A stretch of 64,000 nt of DNA, from assembly GCA_946406115.1 (NCBI GenBank), contig OX291551.1, positions 1,612,001-1,676,000 of the forward strand. The letters are read 5' to 3'. This DNA is from Apoda limacodes (lineage: Eukaryota > Arthropoda > Insecta > Lepidoptera > Limacodidae). Numbering within the stretch: the stretch's first letter is position 1; each line of letters starts with the position of its first letter. The position numbers were made by a program, and so were the translations under genes. Below the pieces are notes generated by a model. That model saw only the letters and a list, made by a program, of their open reading frames with translations, was not told the origin of the DNA and made no database searches. Positions 42,661 through 54,000 of the stretch are shown one piece after another.

Positions 42661-42993
42661 CTCCCGTACAAATCTACGGACTGCTGTGATCGGAGTTTAA
42701 TATTGTATTGAACATCTCGTCCACAGGGACAACAGTTTTGATGAAGTACTAATGGATAGTGCATCGGGTGCATACTTTTCGGACAGCTTTTACTTCCCAG
42801 ATTCTACACCGCGCTGGTATTGACCGGTTTAAGTCGGATTTTGGTACTACACGTCGGCTGACGGCGACCTCACGGTGACTACGACAGATATCAGTTTATT
42901 ATTAATTTCTCTTATTTCCCTTCTGTTTAGTACCCTTAAATTAAATTCCCTCTGTGCAAGGCCTAGCCCTACTGACGATAGGTTACACGGACA
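42661..42993 (+). mobile_element. Dispersed repeat copy A (probable BEL/Pao LTR part)
   Basis: Matches 45995-46302 over about 310 bp (ACGGACTGCTGTGATC, GTGCATCGGGTGCATA, TTTTGGTACTACACGTCGGC, CCCTCTGTGCAAG). It ends CACGGACA, where the other copy has CGGACA followed by GTCACCCTCC. The 5' part is missing. It is probably a truncated LTR of the BEL/Pao element whose coding remnant is at 45590-45800. Confidence 0.55.
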
Positions 42994-44395
42994 CCCAGAT
43001 AGCATTTGTAACTGTATAAACGCTGAACTAAGAAACTTGTAAATACTTTGAGCTGTTTACTTTGCTGTATAGGGGATGTATAGCCGGCTAGACAGCCGTT
43101 ACATCTAAAAGGGGCCCCAAATTATACAGCCTTTAGTGTAGGTCCAGCTGGCTAACAGCTGTATTATCGCTGTACAAACCAACTTGTAGGCTGATTTAAG
43201 GCTTAAAAAGGTTCCATTATACAGCCATGGCTCTCAAACTCAGCCTTTTTTATTGTAGTATTTATATAAGAATAATTTTATTCATGCAGTCGAATCCTTA
43301 TATCTTATTTTCATCATCTTTATAGTGTTCTTGGACGATCATTTCTAAATTTAAAAAAATTATAAAGTGTGGTAATTAAGTACCCATATTGGTTTTCGTA
43401 AATGTGTATAGTAATTGTAAGCTAAAAACTCAAGCGCCCTCAAAATAATAGGTATGATAGTAAAAATAAGTGTATTAACAATTTCTTTAATTTGGTCTAA
43501 GACTGAATCTAATGTGTTTCCAAAGCTTTTCTGTTAAAAATTAACAAATTTCATTGTATTTACTTTGTGTTCTTAGTAAATGTCTTTGTTATTTACAAAT
43601 ACAAGAACTAACATATCTTGAATGTTAGGATATCAAGTATTTAGGTTATATTTTATTGGCGTTTCTAATTTAAACAGCAGTTGCTCTTTTAGTAATATAT
43701 TATGAAGCTATTTGCTAAACTTAAGCATAATATCAGTATATTATTCCCCCTAAAGAGGTATATTGTCTGTTTATTAGAATTAAATAAGTATAGCAGCTGC
43801 AAATAAGTGGTCATTAAGTTAATAATACAGTGAATGAGGGGTAAGCTTACTGAAAAGAAACCCATTATGTAGTATGTTAGATTTATTAAAATAGTTACTT
43901 AGGCAATTATTATTGTCCTACTTTTGCCATTCAATACCTAACTGAACTTTAAAAACCTACCTATTTAAATTATACAGATTTTTCGTTGATTTATTTATTT
44001 ATGATAGGATAAATAAGATGACACACGTTTTTAAGAGGCTTCCCGAGGTTCACTAGCGCCACCAATGTCCACTAGCGCCACCAATGTCCACTAGCGCCAA
44101 CAAAGGACAATTTTGATGTCATCTTTGTAAAAAGCTTATTTCAAAAATGTGCTTTTACAGAAATATAAAAGTGATAAGCTATTTTTAGACATATTTGTTT
44201 TAAAATGAACTAATAAAACCTTCTCACGCATTTTTAATACACAGATAATCTTTGTTCTAATAGTGATTATGAAGACAATTTTCCAGCATATTTAATATTT
44301 CAATGCCTAAAGTGAAATTGTAAGCTGCTGTTCAGTTATATTTTCACATTGCGAATCTCAGTTATGGACTTTAAACCTTGGAAGGAACAAAAAAT
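42994..44395. other. AT-rich DNA between repeat copies
   Basis: Roughly 1.4 kb without coding sequence. It contains a triplicated short phrase GTCCACTAGCGCCACCAAT near 44065-44100 and GCTGTATAGGGGATGTATAG and ACAGCTGTATTATCGCTG near the left side. These could be the internal part of a non-autonomous element, but no ends were identified. Confidence 0.35.
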
Positions 44396-44485
44396 TGGCC
44401 AAGTGAGAGTCGGACTCGCGCACGAAAGGTTCCGTGCCATTATCTATAAAAACGGCAAAAAAAACACTATTGTTGTATAAGAGCC
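44396..44485 (+). repeat. Dispersed repeat with GAGTCGGACTCGCGC motif
   Basis: GGCCAAGTGAGAGTCGGACT, CGCGCACGAAAGGTTCCGTG. An inverted copy is at 56930-57005. Very common type in Lepidoptera. Confidence 0.65.
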
Positions 44486-44704
44486 CTCCTAAATATTTGT
44501 TTTATTTAATTTAGTTATTTATTTTTAAGTGAAAAATGTTTTAATTTTAATCATATACAGCTACAAACCAGCTGCACTGTTTAAACCTACATAACTTATA
44601 CCTTAGTATAGCCTCAAAGCTTTCTTTACTATCTTATCCATCACTTTAAAAGCTCATAGCTTTTAAAACACTGATTTTAAGATTTTTTTCAGCTTAAATG
44701 TTTA

Positions 44705-44790
44705 TTGGGCAGTCACCCTTCACCGTCGTGAAAGGCGGCCACAAGGTTAGTCAAACTAATAAACATAAGGTAGCAGTTTTTAGATCCACG
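44705..44790 (+). repeat. Dispersed repeat copy (shared with 46300-46385)
   Basis: CAGTCACCCTTCACCG, GGCCACAAGGTTAGTCAAAC and AATAAACATAAGGTAGCAGT match the sequence that follows the probable LTR at 46302. It may be the LTR-adjacent part of the same retroelement or an independent repeat. Confidence 0.55.
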
Positions 44791-45129
44791 GACCTCGGAA
44801 TGAATATCTGGCAGCAAGAGCATAATTGAACACGGCGGATTGACTGACCTTATGCGCCGATAGTAAACCGTCGGCAGGCATTTAGTGAGTTTACTTTAAG
44901 GAATTTAAGTTAGGTATATAGGTATTGCGATAAGAGATACGGTTTGTAGGTTAGCAATTACTTAGTTAATTAGTTACAGAAATAGATTAAGGTTCCGCCA
45001 GCAAATATACTATTATAACTTAGGGTTTGTTTTGTTTGTATTGCTGTTTAACTGATTGAACAATAATAAATATAATAGGATTGAATATAGATTCCTTAAT
45101 ATCCCAGTGCTTGAAGACAAAAGTCTTCA

Positions 45130-45410
45130 ACCAGTGTGTTGCCAGTGATGACTTACGGTACGGAGACGTGGCCGCTAACGAAGGGCCTTATACGAAAGCA
45201 CAAGGTCGCTCAGCGGGCGATGGAAAGAGCTATGCTTGGAGTTTCCCTACGTGATCGAATCAGGAATGAGGAAATCCGTAGGAGAACTGAAGTCACCGAC
45301 ATAGCTCACCGAATCTCAAAGCTGAAGCAGAGGAAGAGCCCCCAAGTGCATTTCGTCCCGACATGCCTCTTTGGGGTCACTCTAGAAAGATAGCCGAAAC
45401 TAGACTTGCA
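45130..45410 (+). pseudogene. RTE-type LINE fragment
   Basis: The + frame reads LPVMTYGTETWPLTKGLIRK, AQRAMERAMLGVSLRDRIRN and RTEVTDIAHRISKLK. These are the conserved end of RTE reverse transcriptases. It is truncated at both sides. Confidence 0.75.
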
Positions 45411-45589
45411 TCCATGGAGAGACGTAATACCCGAAATTCGGAATTTAAGCAAAATAGGTTGCATTCCTTAACTTACTACCTAAGTATGTAGTGTGTTTGT
45501 ATGTATGTAGTGATACCACCGTTAACCGGTTGACGCGTTTTTGAACTACTGCGGCAGATGTCGCAATCATTTTGTAGTATCTTCAGCAG

Positions 45590-45800
45590 CAGCGAGTCCG
45601 GTGGTTCGATAAAACGGAACCTCCTAAGGTCGGAGACCTTGTCTTAGTGTAGGACGCCAATATGCCGCCCCTCCATTGAAAAAGTAGTCGTATATTGCAA
45701 TTGTTTCCAGGGCAGGATGGAGTTCCTCGAGTTGCTGAGGTATTAGTTGGTGAATCGATTCTGCGACGAGCTATGGCGACCTTGTCCCGTCTTCCTGTTA
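45590..45800 (+). pseudogene. BEL/Pao retrotransposon polyprotein C-terminus, remnant
   Basis: In pieces the + strand reads EPPKVGDLVLV, DANMPPLH, LFPGQDGVPRVAEVLVGES and ILRRAMATLSRLP. This matches the C-terminal region of BEL/Pao polyproteins after the integrase. Stops replace at least two codons. It directly precedes the probable 3' LTR. Confidence 0.55.
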
Positions 45801-45862
45801 TTTAGGATTCTATTTGATTCTCAGCCCGATTCGATATGGCTGGGCCGGGAAACTGTTCGGTA

Positions 45863-46302
45863 AAAATAAGCGTGTTACGTCACTCGCTTTGTGGAACGCA
45901 CATTGGGCTAGGCGAATTTTCTAGTTTATACGATAGCGGTCAACGTTAGACGCATACACACGGCTGCGGCCTGCGATTCCGAACACAGAATACCTATATA
46001 CGGACTGCTGTGATCCGAGTTTTATATTGTATTGAACATCTCGTACACGGGGACAACAATTTTGGTGAAGTGCTAGTAGACAGTGCATCGGGTGCATAAT
46101 TTTCGGACAGCTTCTACTCCCAGCTTCTATACCGCGCCGGTTTTGAACGGTTTGAGTCGGATTTTGGTACTACACGTCGGCTGTCGGCGACCTCTGATAA
46201 CAGTTTATTATTAATTTTTCTAATTTCCCCTTTGTTTGATACCCTAAAAGTAAAATCCCTCTGTGCAAGCTAGGCTCCTACTGACGATAGGACATACGGA
46301 CA
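45863..46302 (+). mobile_element. Probable BEL/Pao LTR
   Basis: Begins TGTTCGGTAA about 60 bp after the BEL/Pao polyprotein remnant and may end CGGACA (TGT...ACA, about 440 bp). The distal two thirds recur at 42661-42993. No complete second LTR is in the window, so the limits are inferred. Confidence 0.45.
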
Positions 46303-46689
46303 GTCACCCTCCACCATCTAGAAAGGTGGCCACAAGGTTAGTCAAACTAATAAACATAAGGTAGCAGTTTTTAGATCCACGGAGCGTGGAATAAACAAAT
46401 ACAATATTTTAATAGAAATATATTAAGTAATTTATTTTTCTTAAACTAACTACAATTTAAAGCTTCTTATGAAGATTACATTTTATGTTAGTTTTTTTGA
46501 TTTTCTTTGTAAATTGATTTCCTATAATTTTTTTCAAAGAGCTTAGATAATTTAAAACAATAGTATACTTTCTATTTGCCAGTGGCCTTTGAGTGAAGGC
46601 AAAATTGTGTCAAAAAAAATTCTTAGATCAATTACTTACTCAGTATTCACATGTTTACATATTTTAAGAGTAATATCATCCGCGTGAAG
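46303..46689. other. Repeat tail and AT-rich DNA before the palindrome
   Basis: 46303-46385 is shared with 44711-44790; the rest is AT-rich without recognisable content. Confidence 0.4.
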
Positions 46690-49600
46690 ATAGCCAGCAC
46701 CATCAGCTCGCATTTGACATATTTTCGTTAGTGCGAAAATAATAAACAAGATTTAAGAAAAAACTTTTGGGCCGGCTGTATTCACACTTTTTGATCTACA
46801 GCGACTATAAATATTTCAATTCATGAATAAGTAGCTGCGTAAGTTCCGCAATTGTTTAGCCAAAAACAAGGCCCGGCCATATTTACTTTCTTGTGAATTA
46901 AATGAAAAAAGTAGCTCATTGTATTCCTTTTCGTTAGTGCCCGTAAGTGCCTTGGAAATGTATCGGACTAAGTAAATGATTTTGTATTCACTTATCAAAA
47001 CTTCGGTACCGGTTTATTTTCAGTTTGTAGTTGACACTTACGGGCACCAACGAAAAGGAATACAGCTACTTTTTTTTAATTCAATTCACACTTAGTAGTC
47101 TGGTCAACATGTACCTTTTTGGGTAAATTTTTTGTATAGTCTCCGAAAATTACGATCAAGGTGTCATTCGATTCGGAATATTATGTAGAAAGTTTAAGAA
47201 AAAGTTCCAAAAGGGGCCGATGAAAATTGCAAAAGTTATAAACAATTTAAAAAAAAAAAAAGTAGGGGTTTGGTTTTTTTTGAATATTTCGAAAACTATC
47301 AAAGATATTTGAAATTTGAAAAAAGATCTAAAAAGAAGAGGAAATTTCCTAAAAAAAGTCCTACCTCCAGGAACTGTATCTTTAATATTTATAATTATTA
47401 CGGAGCCCTGAAAATAGCGCTAAAAGCGGGTAGTCTGGCTTCCGCTCGCGATTTGTCATTCGGACACGGTAACAATAAAAATCATTTTAACATATTAAAT
47501 ATGAATATTAAGGAATAAAAAAATTAAAGTACTATTGGGATATATAAATGAACAATAATCCGTAGGCGAAAAATTTTTATCCCCATTTTTCCATTAGTTA
47601 TGCATTAGTTAATTAACTACTTTTTCTGAATAGAATGTTAACAGAAAAAACCTGATTATTATTAAACTACAACCCTAGGATTTTTTTCACTTCGTGGAGT
47701 TATTCTTAAAAGGCATTAAAATAGATCCCCGTTGGAAAAATTTAAAAATGTTAATTTTCCACTTTTTTATTAACAGTCGAAAACATTAAAAAATTAAAAA
47801 CTGCATAAAAGTTATTAAAAAAATTTTGTTTTTCAAATATTTCAAATTTTATGATTTCTAACGGTTAAAAGTTACATGAAAATTTTTTTTTTAATTTTTT
47901 ACCGCGATTGTTTAAATAATTGTTATAAACAAATGCATTGTTTATAAGATAATCAACAAATTTTTTTTCCTAATCTACTTGTCGATATAAATTATGATTT
48001 TTAAGAAAAAAATTATTCCTTAAAAAAAATTATTTATTGCTATAAAATGCATTTCTTAATTAACAATCGTTTTTTACCACTAAATATAAATATTAAGGAA
48101 CCATTTTTTCTCTAAAAATCATAAATTCTATTGTTCTTAAATATTCTGGAAAAAAATATTTTTTTTTTTCATTTTTTATTTGTTTATTTAATAAACAATT
48201 TGTTATAAACAAATGGATTTTCTTACTTTATTTTTTTTTTAATTCGTAATTTAATTATAAAAACAGCTATGTATTATTTTTATGAAAAAAAAATTTTATC
48301 TATTTTTTATATAACTTTTAATATTTTTATGTCCTAAAATTTGCATAGCTGTTTTTATACTTAAATTACGAATTAAAAAAAAAATAAAGTAAGAAAAACC
48401 ATTTGTTTATAACAAATTGTTTATTAAATAAACAAATAAATAATGAAAAAAAAAAATATTTTTTTCCAGAATATTTAAGAACAATAGAATTTATGATTTT
48501 TAGAGAAAAAATGGTTCCTTAATATTTATATTTAGTGGTAAAAAACGATTGTTAATTAAGAAATGCATTTTATAGCAATAAATAATTTTTTTTAAGGAAT
48601 AATTTTTTTCTTAAAAATCATAATTTATATCGACAAGTAGATTAGGAAAAAAATTTTGTTGATTATCTTATAAACAATGCATTTGTTTATAACAATTATT
48701 TAAACAATCGCGGTAAAAAATTAAAAAAAAAATTTTCATGTAACTTTTAACCGTTAGAAATCATAAAATTTGAAATATTTAAAAAAAAAAATTTTTTTAA
48801 TAACTTTTATGCAGTTTTTAATTTTTTAATGTTTTCGATTGTTAATAAAAAAGTGGAAAATTAACATTTTTAAATTTTTCCAACGGGGATCTATTTTAAT
48901 GCCTTTTAAGAATAACTCCACGAAGTGAAAAAAATCCTAGGGTTGTAGTTTAATAATAATCAGGTTTTTTCTGTTAACATTCTATTCAGAAAAAGTAGTT
49001 AATTAACTAATGCATAACTAATGGAAAAATGGGGATAAAAATTTTTCGCCTACGGATTATTGTTCATTTATATATCCCAATAGTACTTTAATTTTTTTAT
49101 TCCTTAATATTCATATTTAATATGTTAAAATGATTTTTATTGTTACCGTGTCCGAATGACAAATCGCGAGCGGAAGCCAGACTACCCGCTTTTAGCGCTA
49201 TTTTCAGGGCTCCGTAATAATTATAAATATTAAAGATACAGTTCCTGGAGGTAAGACTTTTTTTAGGAAATTTCCTCTTCTTTTTAGATCTTTTTTCAAA
49301 TTTCAAATATCTTTGATAGTTTTTGAAATATTCAAAAAAAACCAAACCCCTACTTTTTTTTTTTTTAAATTGTTTATAACTTTTGCAATTTTCATCGGCC
49401 CCGTTTGGAACTTTTTCTTAAACTTTCTACATAATATTCCGAATCGAATGACACCTTGATCGTAATTTTCGGAGACTATACAAAAATTTCACCCAAAAAG
49501 GTACATGTTGACCAGACTATAGGAAGAATATGGCCACCCAATTTTTTTTTCTGGCTAAACAACTGAGACACTTACGTGGGTTATTGTGGCACCGTTCAAA

Positions 49601-49735
49601 GTGTTCACAGTCGGCCCAAAAGGTTGGTTTCCAAAAGCTTGTATATTATTGTAACACTAGAAGGGATCCACAAAACACTAACATGCATATTTCAAATGCG
49701 GGCACTCTGTATGGTGCCGGCTATTTTCACTTGGG
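46690..49735. repeat. Giant palindrome / foldback element
   Basis: The inner arms (47096 to about 48270 and about 48346 to 49519) are nearly identical inverted copies of about 1.17 kb around a loop of about 75 bp, centre near 48308. The outer arms (about 46690-46890 and 49520-49735) are also inverted copies but clearly more diverged (shared CTTTTGGGCCG, GCACCAT, CGCATTTG, GTTTAGCCA). Each inner arm has the same 82-codon ORF (47270-47518 on +, 49097-49345 on -). The DNA is extremely AT-rich with long homopolymers. It is best explained as a foldback-type transposon or a recent inverted duplication. Confidence 0.8.
46891..47092. mobile_element. Small MITE inside the left arm of the palindrome
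   Basis: About 200 bp with inverted ends of about 58 bp (TGTGAATTAAATGAAAA... and ...TTTAATTCAATTCACA; GTGCCCGTAAGTG and CACTTACGGGCAC inside). It is absent from the corresponding place in the right arm, so it inserted after the palindrome formed. Confidence 0.7.
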
Positions 49736-50376
49736 TAAGACATCCCTACCGAAAAAAATGTGTCCAAGTCATCGTAGTACTGATATTTTTACTGCCTATT
49801 TATAAACTAGAAATCTAGTAACACCTTTATTTTTCTATAACTAGTTAGTTTTCTTATATGAGTATAAAAAAATATATGTTTATTAATATATATTTGTTGT
49901 TATATAGATGTATAATAGTTTATGAGTTGAACATTTGGGCCAACTATTTTCATTGAAGGGGCTTTATCAGAGAGAGAGAGAGAGAGATATTCTTCGAAGA
50001 ATCTAGTGTATCTGTGAGAATAAGTAATTTATCATTGACAGAGAGCGGAAAAGCATACCTTTTTAGCTTAGCCAGAAACTGAATCAATTACCTAGTACCA
50101 ATAATATACATTCAATAATTTTTAGTAAAAGTGTTTCCTGTTTAAGCTTTACACATACGAAAAGGTACAAAGTCCTTGATAGCACTCCTCATTCTCCTCA
50201 TGTCACATAAATTCCTGTATATCTCAGTTTAGAGCATTATTTTGTATACCTACCTACTAGCATATGTTAACATTTGTATGCCATCTGATTTTAAGACACA
50301 GGATTTCACAGATATCACAGCCTTGAAATAGTTATTGAAATAGTAATTGCAGATCTAAATGCAGGCTTCCTCAATA
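49736..50376. other. AT-rich DNA without gene
   Basis: Contains a short (GA)n run at 49971-49987; otherwise nothing recognisable. It includes the 3' flank of the WASHC3 exon. Confidence 0.4.
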
Positions 50377-50673
50377 CTATTTATTTAGTATTTTTTCTAA
50401 AATATTTGGATCTAATCCTTCTAAAGACACTTTTAACTTGACAGCCTGGAGAGGAACACCGACCTGCACCATTTTTACAAATCTACTGTACTCAGAGTAT
50501 AGTTGAGGAACAGTGTGATTGTCTTCAATTCTTATTTCTATGTTTTCATATTGTTCAGCAGCTTCTTGTGTAATTTCTTCAGGAATTGTCGTTTTTAAGT
50601 CCACTACATCTTGATTGATATTTATTTGCGGAGCTGTTTGTGTTTTAACATTAATTTCTGGTATAGACGAGAG
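50377..50673 (-). CDS. WASHC3: WASH complex subunit 3 (CCDC53) homologue, last coding exon
   Basis: A 297-nt terminal exon preceded by an acceptor TTTTTTTACAG (ending at 50674) and ending in a stop at 50377. It starts LSSIPEINVKTQ, matching the LSSIP motif after the coiled coil of CCDC53. It contains SRFVKMVQVGVPLQAVKLK and SLEGLDPNILEKILN, the conserved C-terminal KMVQVGVP...EGLDP region. WASHC3 is a small coiled-coil subunit of the WASH complex that promotes Arp2/3 actin assembly on endosomes. The upstream exons are not in this window or were not recognised; the preceding intron contains a 6 kb transposon nest. A human sequence was recalled for comparison, not searched. Confidence 0.8.
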   Translation of the reverse strand, partial: LSSIPEINVKTQTAPQININQDVVDLKTTIPEEITQEAAEQYENIEIRIEDNHTVPQLYSEYSRFVKMVQVGVPLQAVKLKVSLEGLDPNILEKILNK

Positions 50674-51071
50674 CTGTAAAAAAATTACAATTTAAAACTT
50701 GCGCCATGGCTTCCAAACCACCACACAATTGAACACCACAAATAAATAGATTCAGGAATTATTAATTAGTTTTATAGCTATAGTCAGTTAGAAACTTTTT
50801 AATTAACTACAGTCCGGCCGCTCAAAGAATGCGTTTCTGAGAGACCGTAATCGACTGGGCGATGTAACATTGAACTTTTAAATATCTTTTATTTACCTTA
50901 TTAACGAGTGATAACATTAAAATTCGCATAATAATGCCAACTTACAATAAATATATTAATTTTGGGCTAAAATTATTACAATTACTTAATTAACAAATAT
51001 AAAAACAATAGCTTTTAAACATGGACGTATAAAAAAACCCCGTCAAACGGCGCTGTTTCAAGGTTATGTCA

Positions 51072-54000
51072 ACTTTTTTTTTTTTTTTTTTTATACCACT
51101 AAGGTGGCAAACAAGCCTACGGTCCGCCTGATGGTAAGCGGTCACCGTAGCCTATGGACGCTTGCAACACCAGGGGCATCACTCGCGCGTTGCCGACCCT
51201 TCAGAAATCTAATAACTTCTTTTTTGAAGAACCCCATACTGTAGTCCTTAGAGAAAACCTTGGCAGGGAGCTCATTCCACAACCCAAGGGTTCGCGGGAG
51301 GAAGTTTCTCTGAAACCGCACTGTTCGCGACCATTTTGGTTCCAAAGTGTGAGAATGAATTCCCTGTCGATGGCGAGCGGTGCGATGGTAGAAAGTAGCC
51401 GTGGGCATCATTTCGAACAATTCCTCAGAACACAATCCATTGTACAAGCGGTAGAACACACAAAGGGAGGCAAAGTCTCTCCTCAGACTTAAGGGTTCGA
51501 TACCGCAAGTGAGTTTGGGATCGTCGACAATTCTCACAGCCCGTCGTTGAACCGAGTCAAAAGGGCCAAGCTGGTATCCGGGTGCACCCGCCCAGAGATG
51601 GCAGCAGTACTCCATATAGGGCCGGACTTGCGACTTGTAAAGTAGCAACCTTTGCCCCGACGTGAAGTACTGCTTCGCTCTGTTGAGTACACCAAGTTTT
51701 TTGGACGCCAGCTTTACCTTGCCTAGCAAATGATCTCGGAACTGAACATCGCTGGAGATGTCAACGCCAAGGATCCCAATGCTCTTGGAGATGGAGAGGG
51801 GAGTGTTCTGGAATTGTGGGACTACAGTGAATGGGGTTTTCTTAGCGGTGAACGCGCAGACTTGTGTCTTTGAAGGGTTGAATCGGACCAAGTTTTCCCG
51901 CCCCCAGTCAGAGACCTTGGACAGACCGATCTCGATTTGAGACACAAGTTCTTCACGCTTTTCCTCCACAACGGAACGTGGGATGCTTGCACGGCCCGTG
52001 TAATAAGCGTCTCCAGTACTGTCATCTGCATAGCAATGTATGTTGTTGATGTCCAACATATCATTGATGTGCAGTAGAAACAGCGTAGGAGACAGCACAG
52101 AGCCTTGCGGGACACCAGCATTAATGTCCATGCTATCAGAGCAACTACCGTCAACTACGGCTCGTATGCTTCTGCCGGACAAAAAGCTAGCCACCCATTT
52201 GCACAAACCCTCGGGCACTCCGTAAGAAGGCAACTTCGATAGAAGACCCCGGTGCCAGACCCGATCGAACGCCTTCGCTATGTCTAGGCTACATGCCAAT
52301 GCCTCCCCCTGACTCTCAATGGCTAGTGCCCAGCGGTGTGTGAGATACACTAGAAGGTCACCAGTTGAGCGACCGTGGCGAAAGCCATATTGACGGTCAC
52401 TGATCAGGTCGTGTTTTTCTAGGTATCTCAAAAGCTGTGTGTTGATCACACGCTCCATCACCTTGGAGAGGAGAGAGGTTATAGCGATAGGCCTGTAATT
52501 CGATGGATCTGATCTATCGCCCTTTTTGGGCACCGGGTGCACATTTGCAGTCTTCCATGAAGACGGAAATTGCCTAGTGTGGTAGGAAAGCGTGAAGAGG
52601 CGCGTGAGTACAGGACATAACTCAGGAGCACACTGCTTAAGCACCACTGCTGGTATGCCGTCTGGCCCACTCGACTTATGAACGTCTAGGGAAAGCAACG
52701 CCCGCCGGACCTCGCGCTGTGTTATAGTGATTTCCGGCATGGTCTTACCGCACCACGGTAAAGTAGGTGGTACAGCGCCTTCGTCGTTCACATTCGAGTT
52801 AGAGGCAAAGAGACTGCCCAATAGATCGGCTTTCTCTTTTGCACTGTGGGCCAAGTCACCATCGGTCTTTCGCAGTGGTGGTAATGACGACTGGCAGAAG
52901 TTCCCCTCGGCAGCTTTAGCAAGCGACCAGAAAGCACGACTCCCAGAAGGATAGCTCGCAAGTCGCCCACCTATTTTGCCGATGAATTGGAATTTTGCTC
53001 TGGCAGTTGCTTTCTTACTGAACCTCGAGGCAGCATTTAATTTGCGTTTTAACTCAGAAATATTCGGATCCTTATTATTACGAGCCGTGGTCCAAGCCTC
53101 ATACGCAGTTTGCTTAAGAATTTTAGCTTCTCTGCAAGGCCTATTAAACCACGGTCGTTTTTTGACGCCGGCAGCTACTCGCAGGTTAGGAATGAAACAT
53201 TCCATACCAGCGAGGATTGTCTCAGTGACTGCGGCTGCGCAGACGTCAGGATCTTCTGAGCTATAGCAGATCTGCCTCCACGGGTACGATGCATAAAATT
53301 CTCGCAATCCATCCCAGTCTGCCGACTTATAATGCCACACACGACGCCAATTAGTTGGCCCAGAAGGATCAGGTTGTGTGCATGACAATCGAGTCCGGAT
53401 GAGACAGTGGTCCGAGGAGCCAAGAGGCGCATCCACTGAGACGGAGTATCCATCCGGACGTGTAGTCAGCAGAAGGTCCAGTAAGGAGCTTGTATGGTCC
53501 TCTATATCTGGTATTCTCGTTGGAGAAAGTACCAGCTGAGAGAATCCATAGGTCAGAGCAAATTTATGAGCAGATATCCCTGCATAGTTATTGGTTCGAG
53601 AACTGAGCCACTCACGATGGTGGGCGTTAAAGTCTCCCAAAATAACTACTTCTGCTGTAGGATATTGCTCTAGAACTTTGTCAGTCGTCAAACTCAGGTG
53701 CGTGAAGAGTCGAGTTACGTCCGTGTCACCGCTATGAGACCTGTATAGGCACGCATAGATACGAGTGTGGCCCCCATGATCTACGCGCACCCACAATATC
53801 GACAGGTCCCTGTCTTCAAGGCTATGAAGTCGGCGACAGCAGATATCCTCCCGGACGAACATACATACACCGGCACGACTCAAAAAATTGTGCTCGAGTT
53901 TGTAGCCGGGATAACGAAGGTATGATGTGTCGGCCGGGCAGGATATCTGCGTCTCCGTTAGAAAAAGAATGGTTGGCTGCGCAGTCTCGAGATGGTGATG

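Noticed and set aside
47270..47518. 82-codon protein gene in each arm of the palindrome
   Set aside because: Low-complexity, AT-driven, with no recognisable domain or start context; the duplication follows from the palindrome itself.
51154..53266. Several plus-strand ORFs opposite the CR1 gene
   Set aside because: Antisense shadows of the intact ORF2; the same shadows recur opposite the other CR1 copies.
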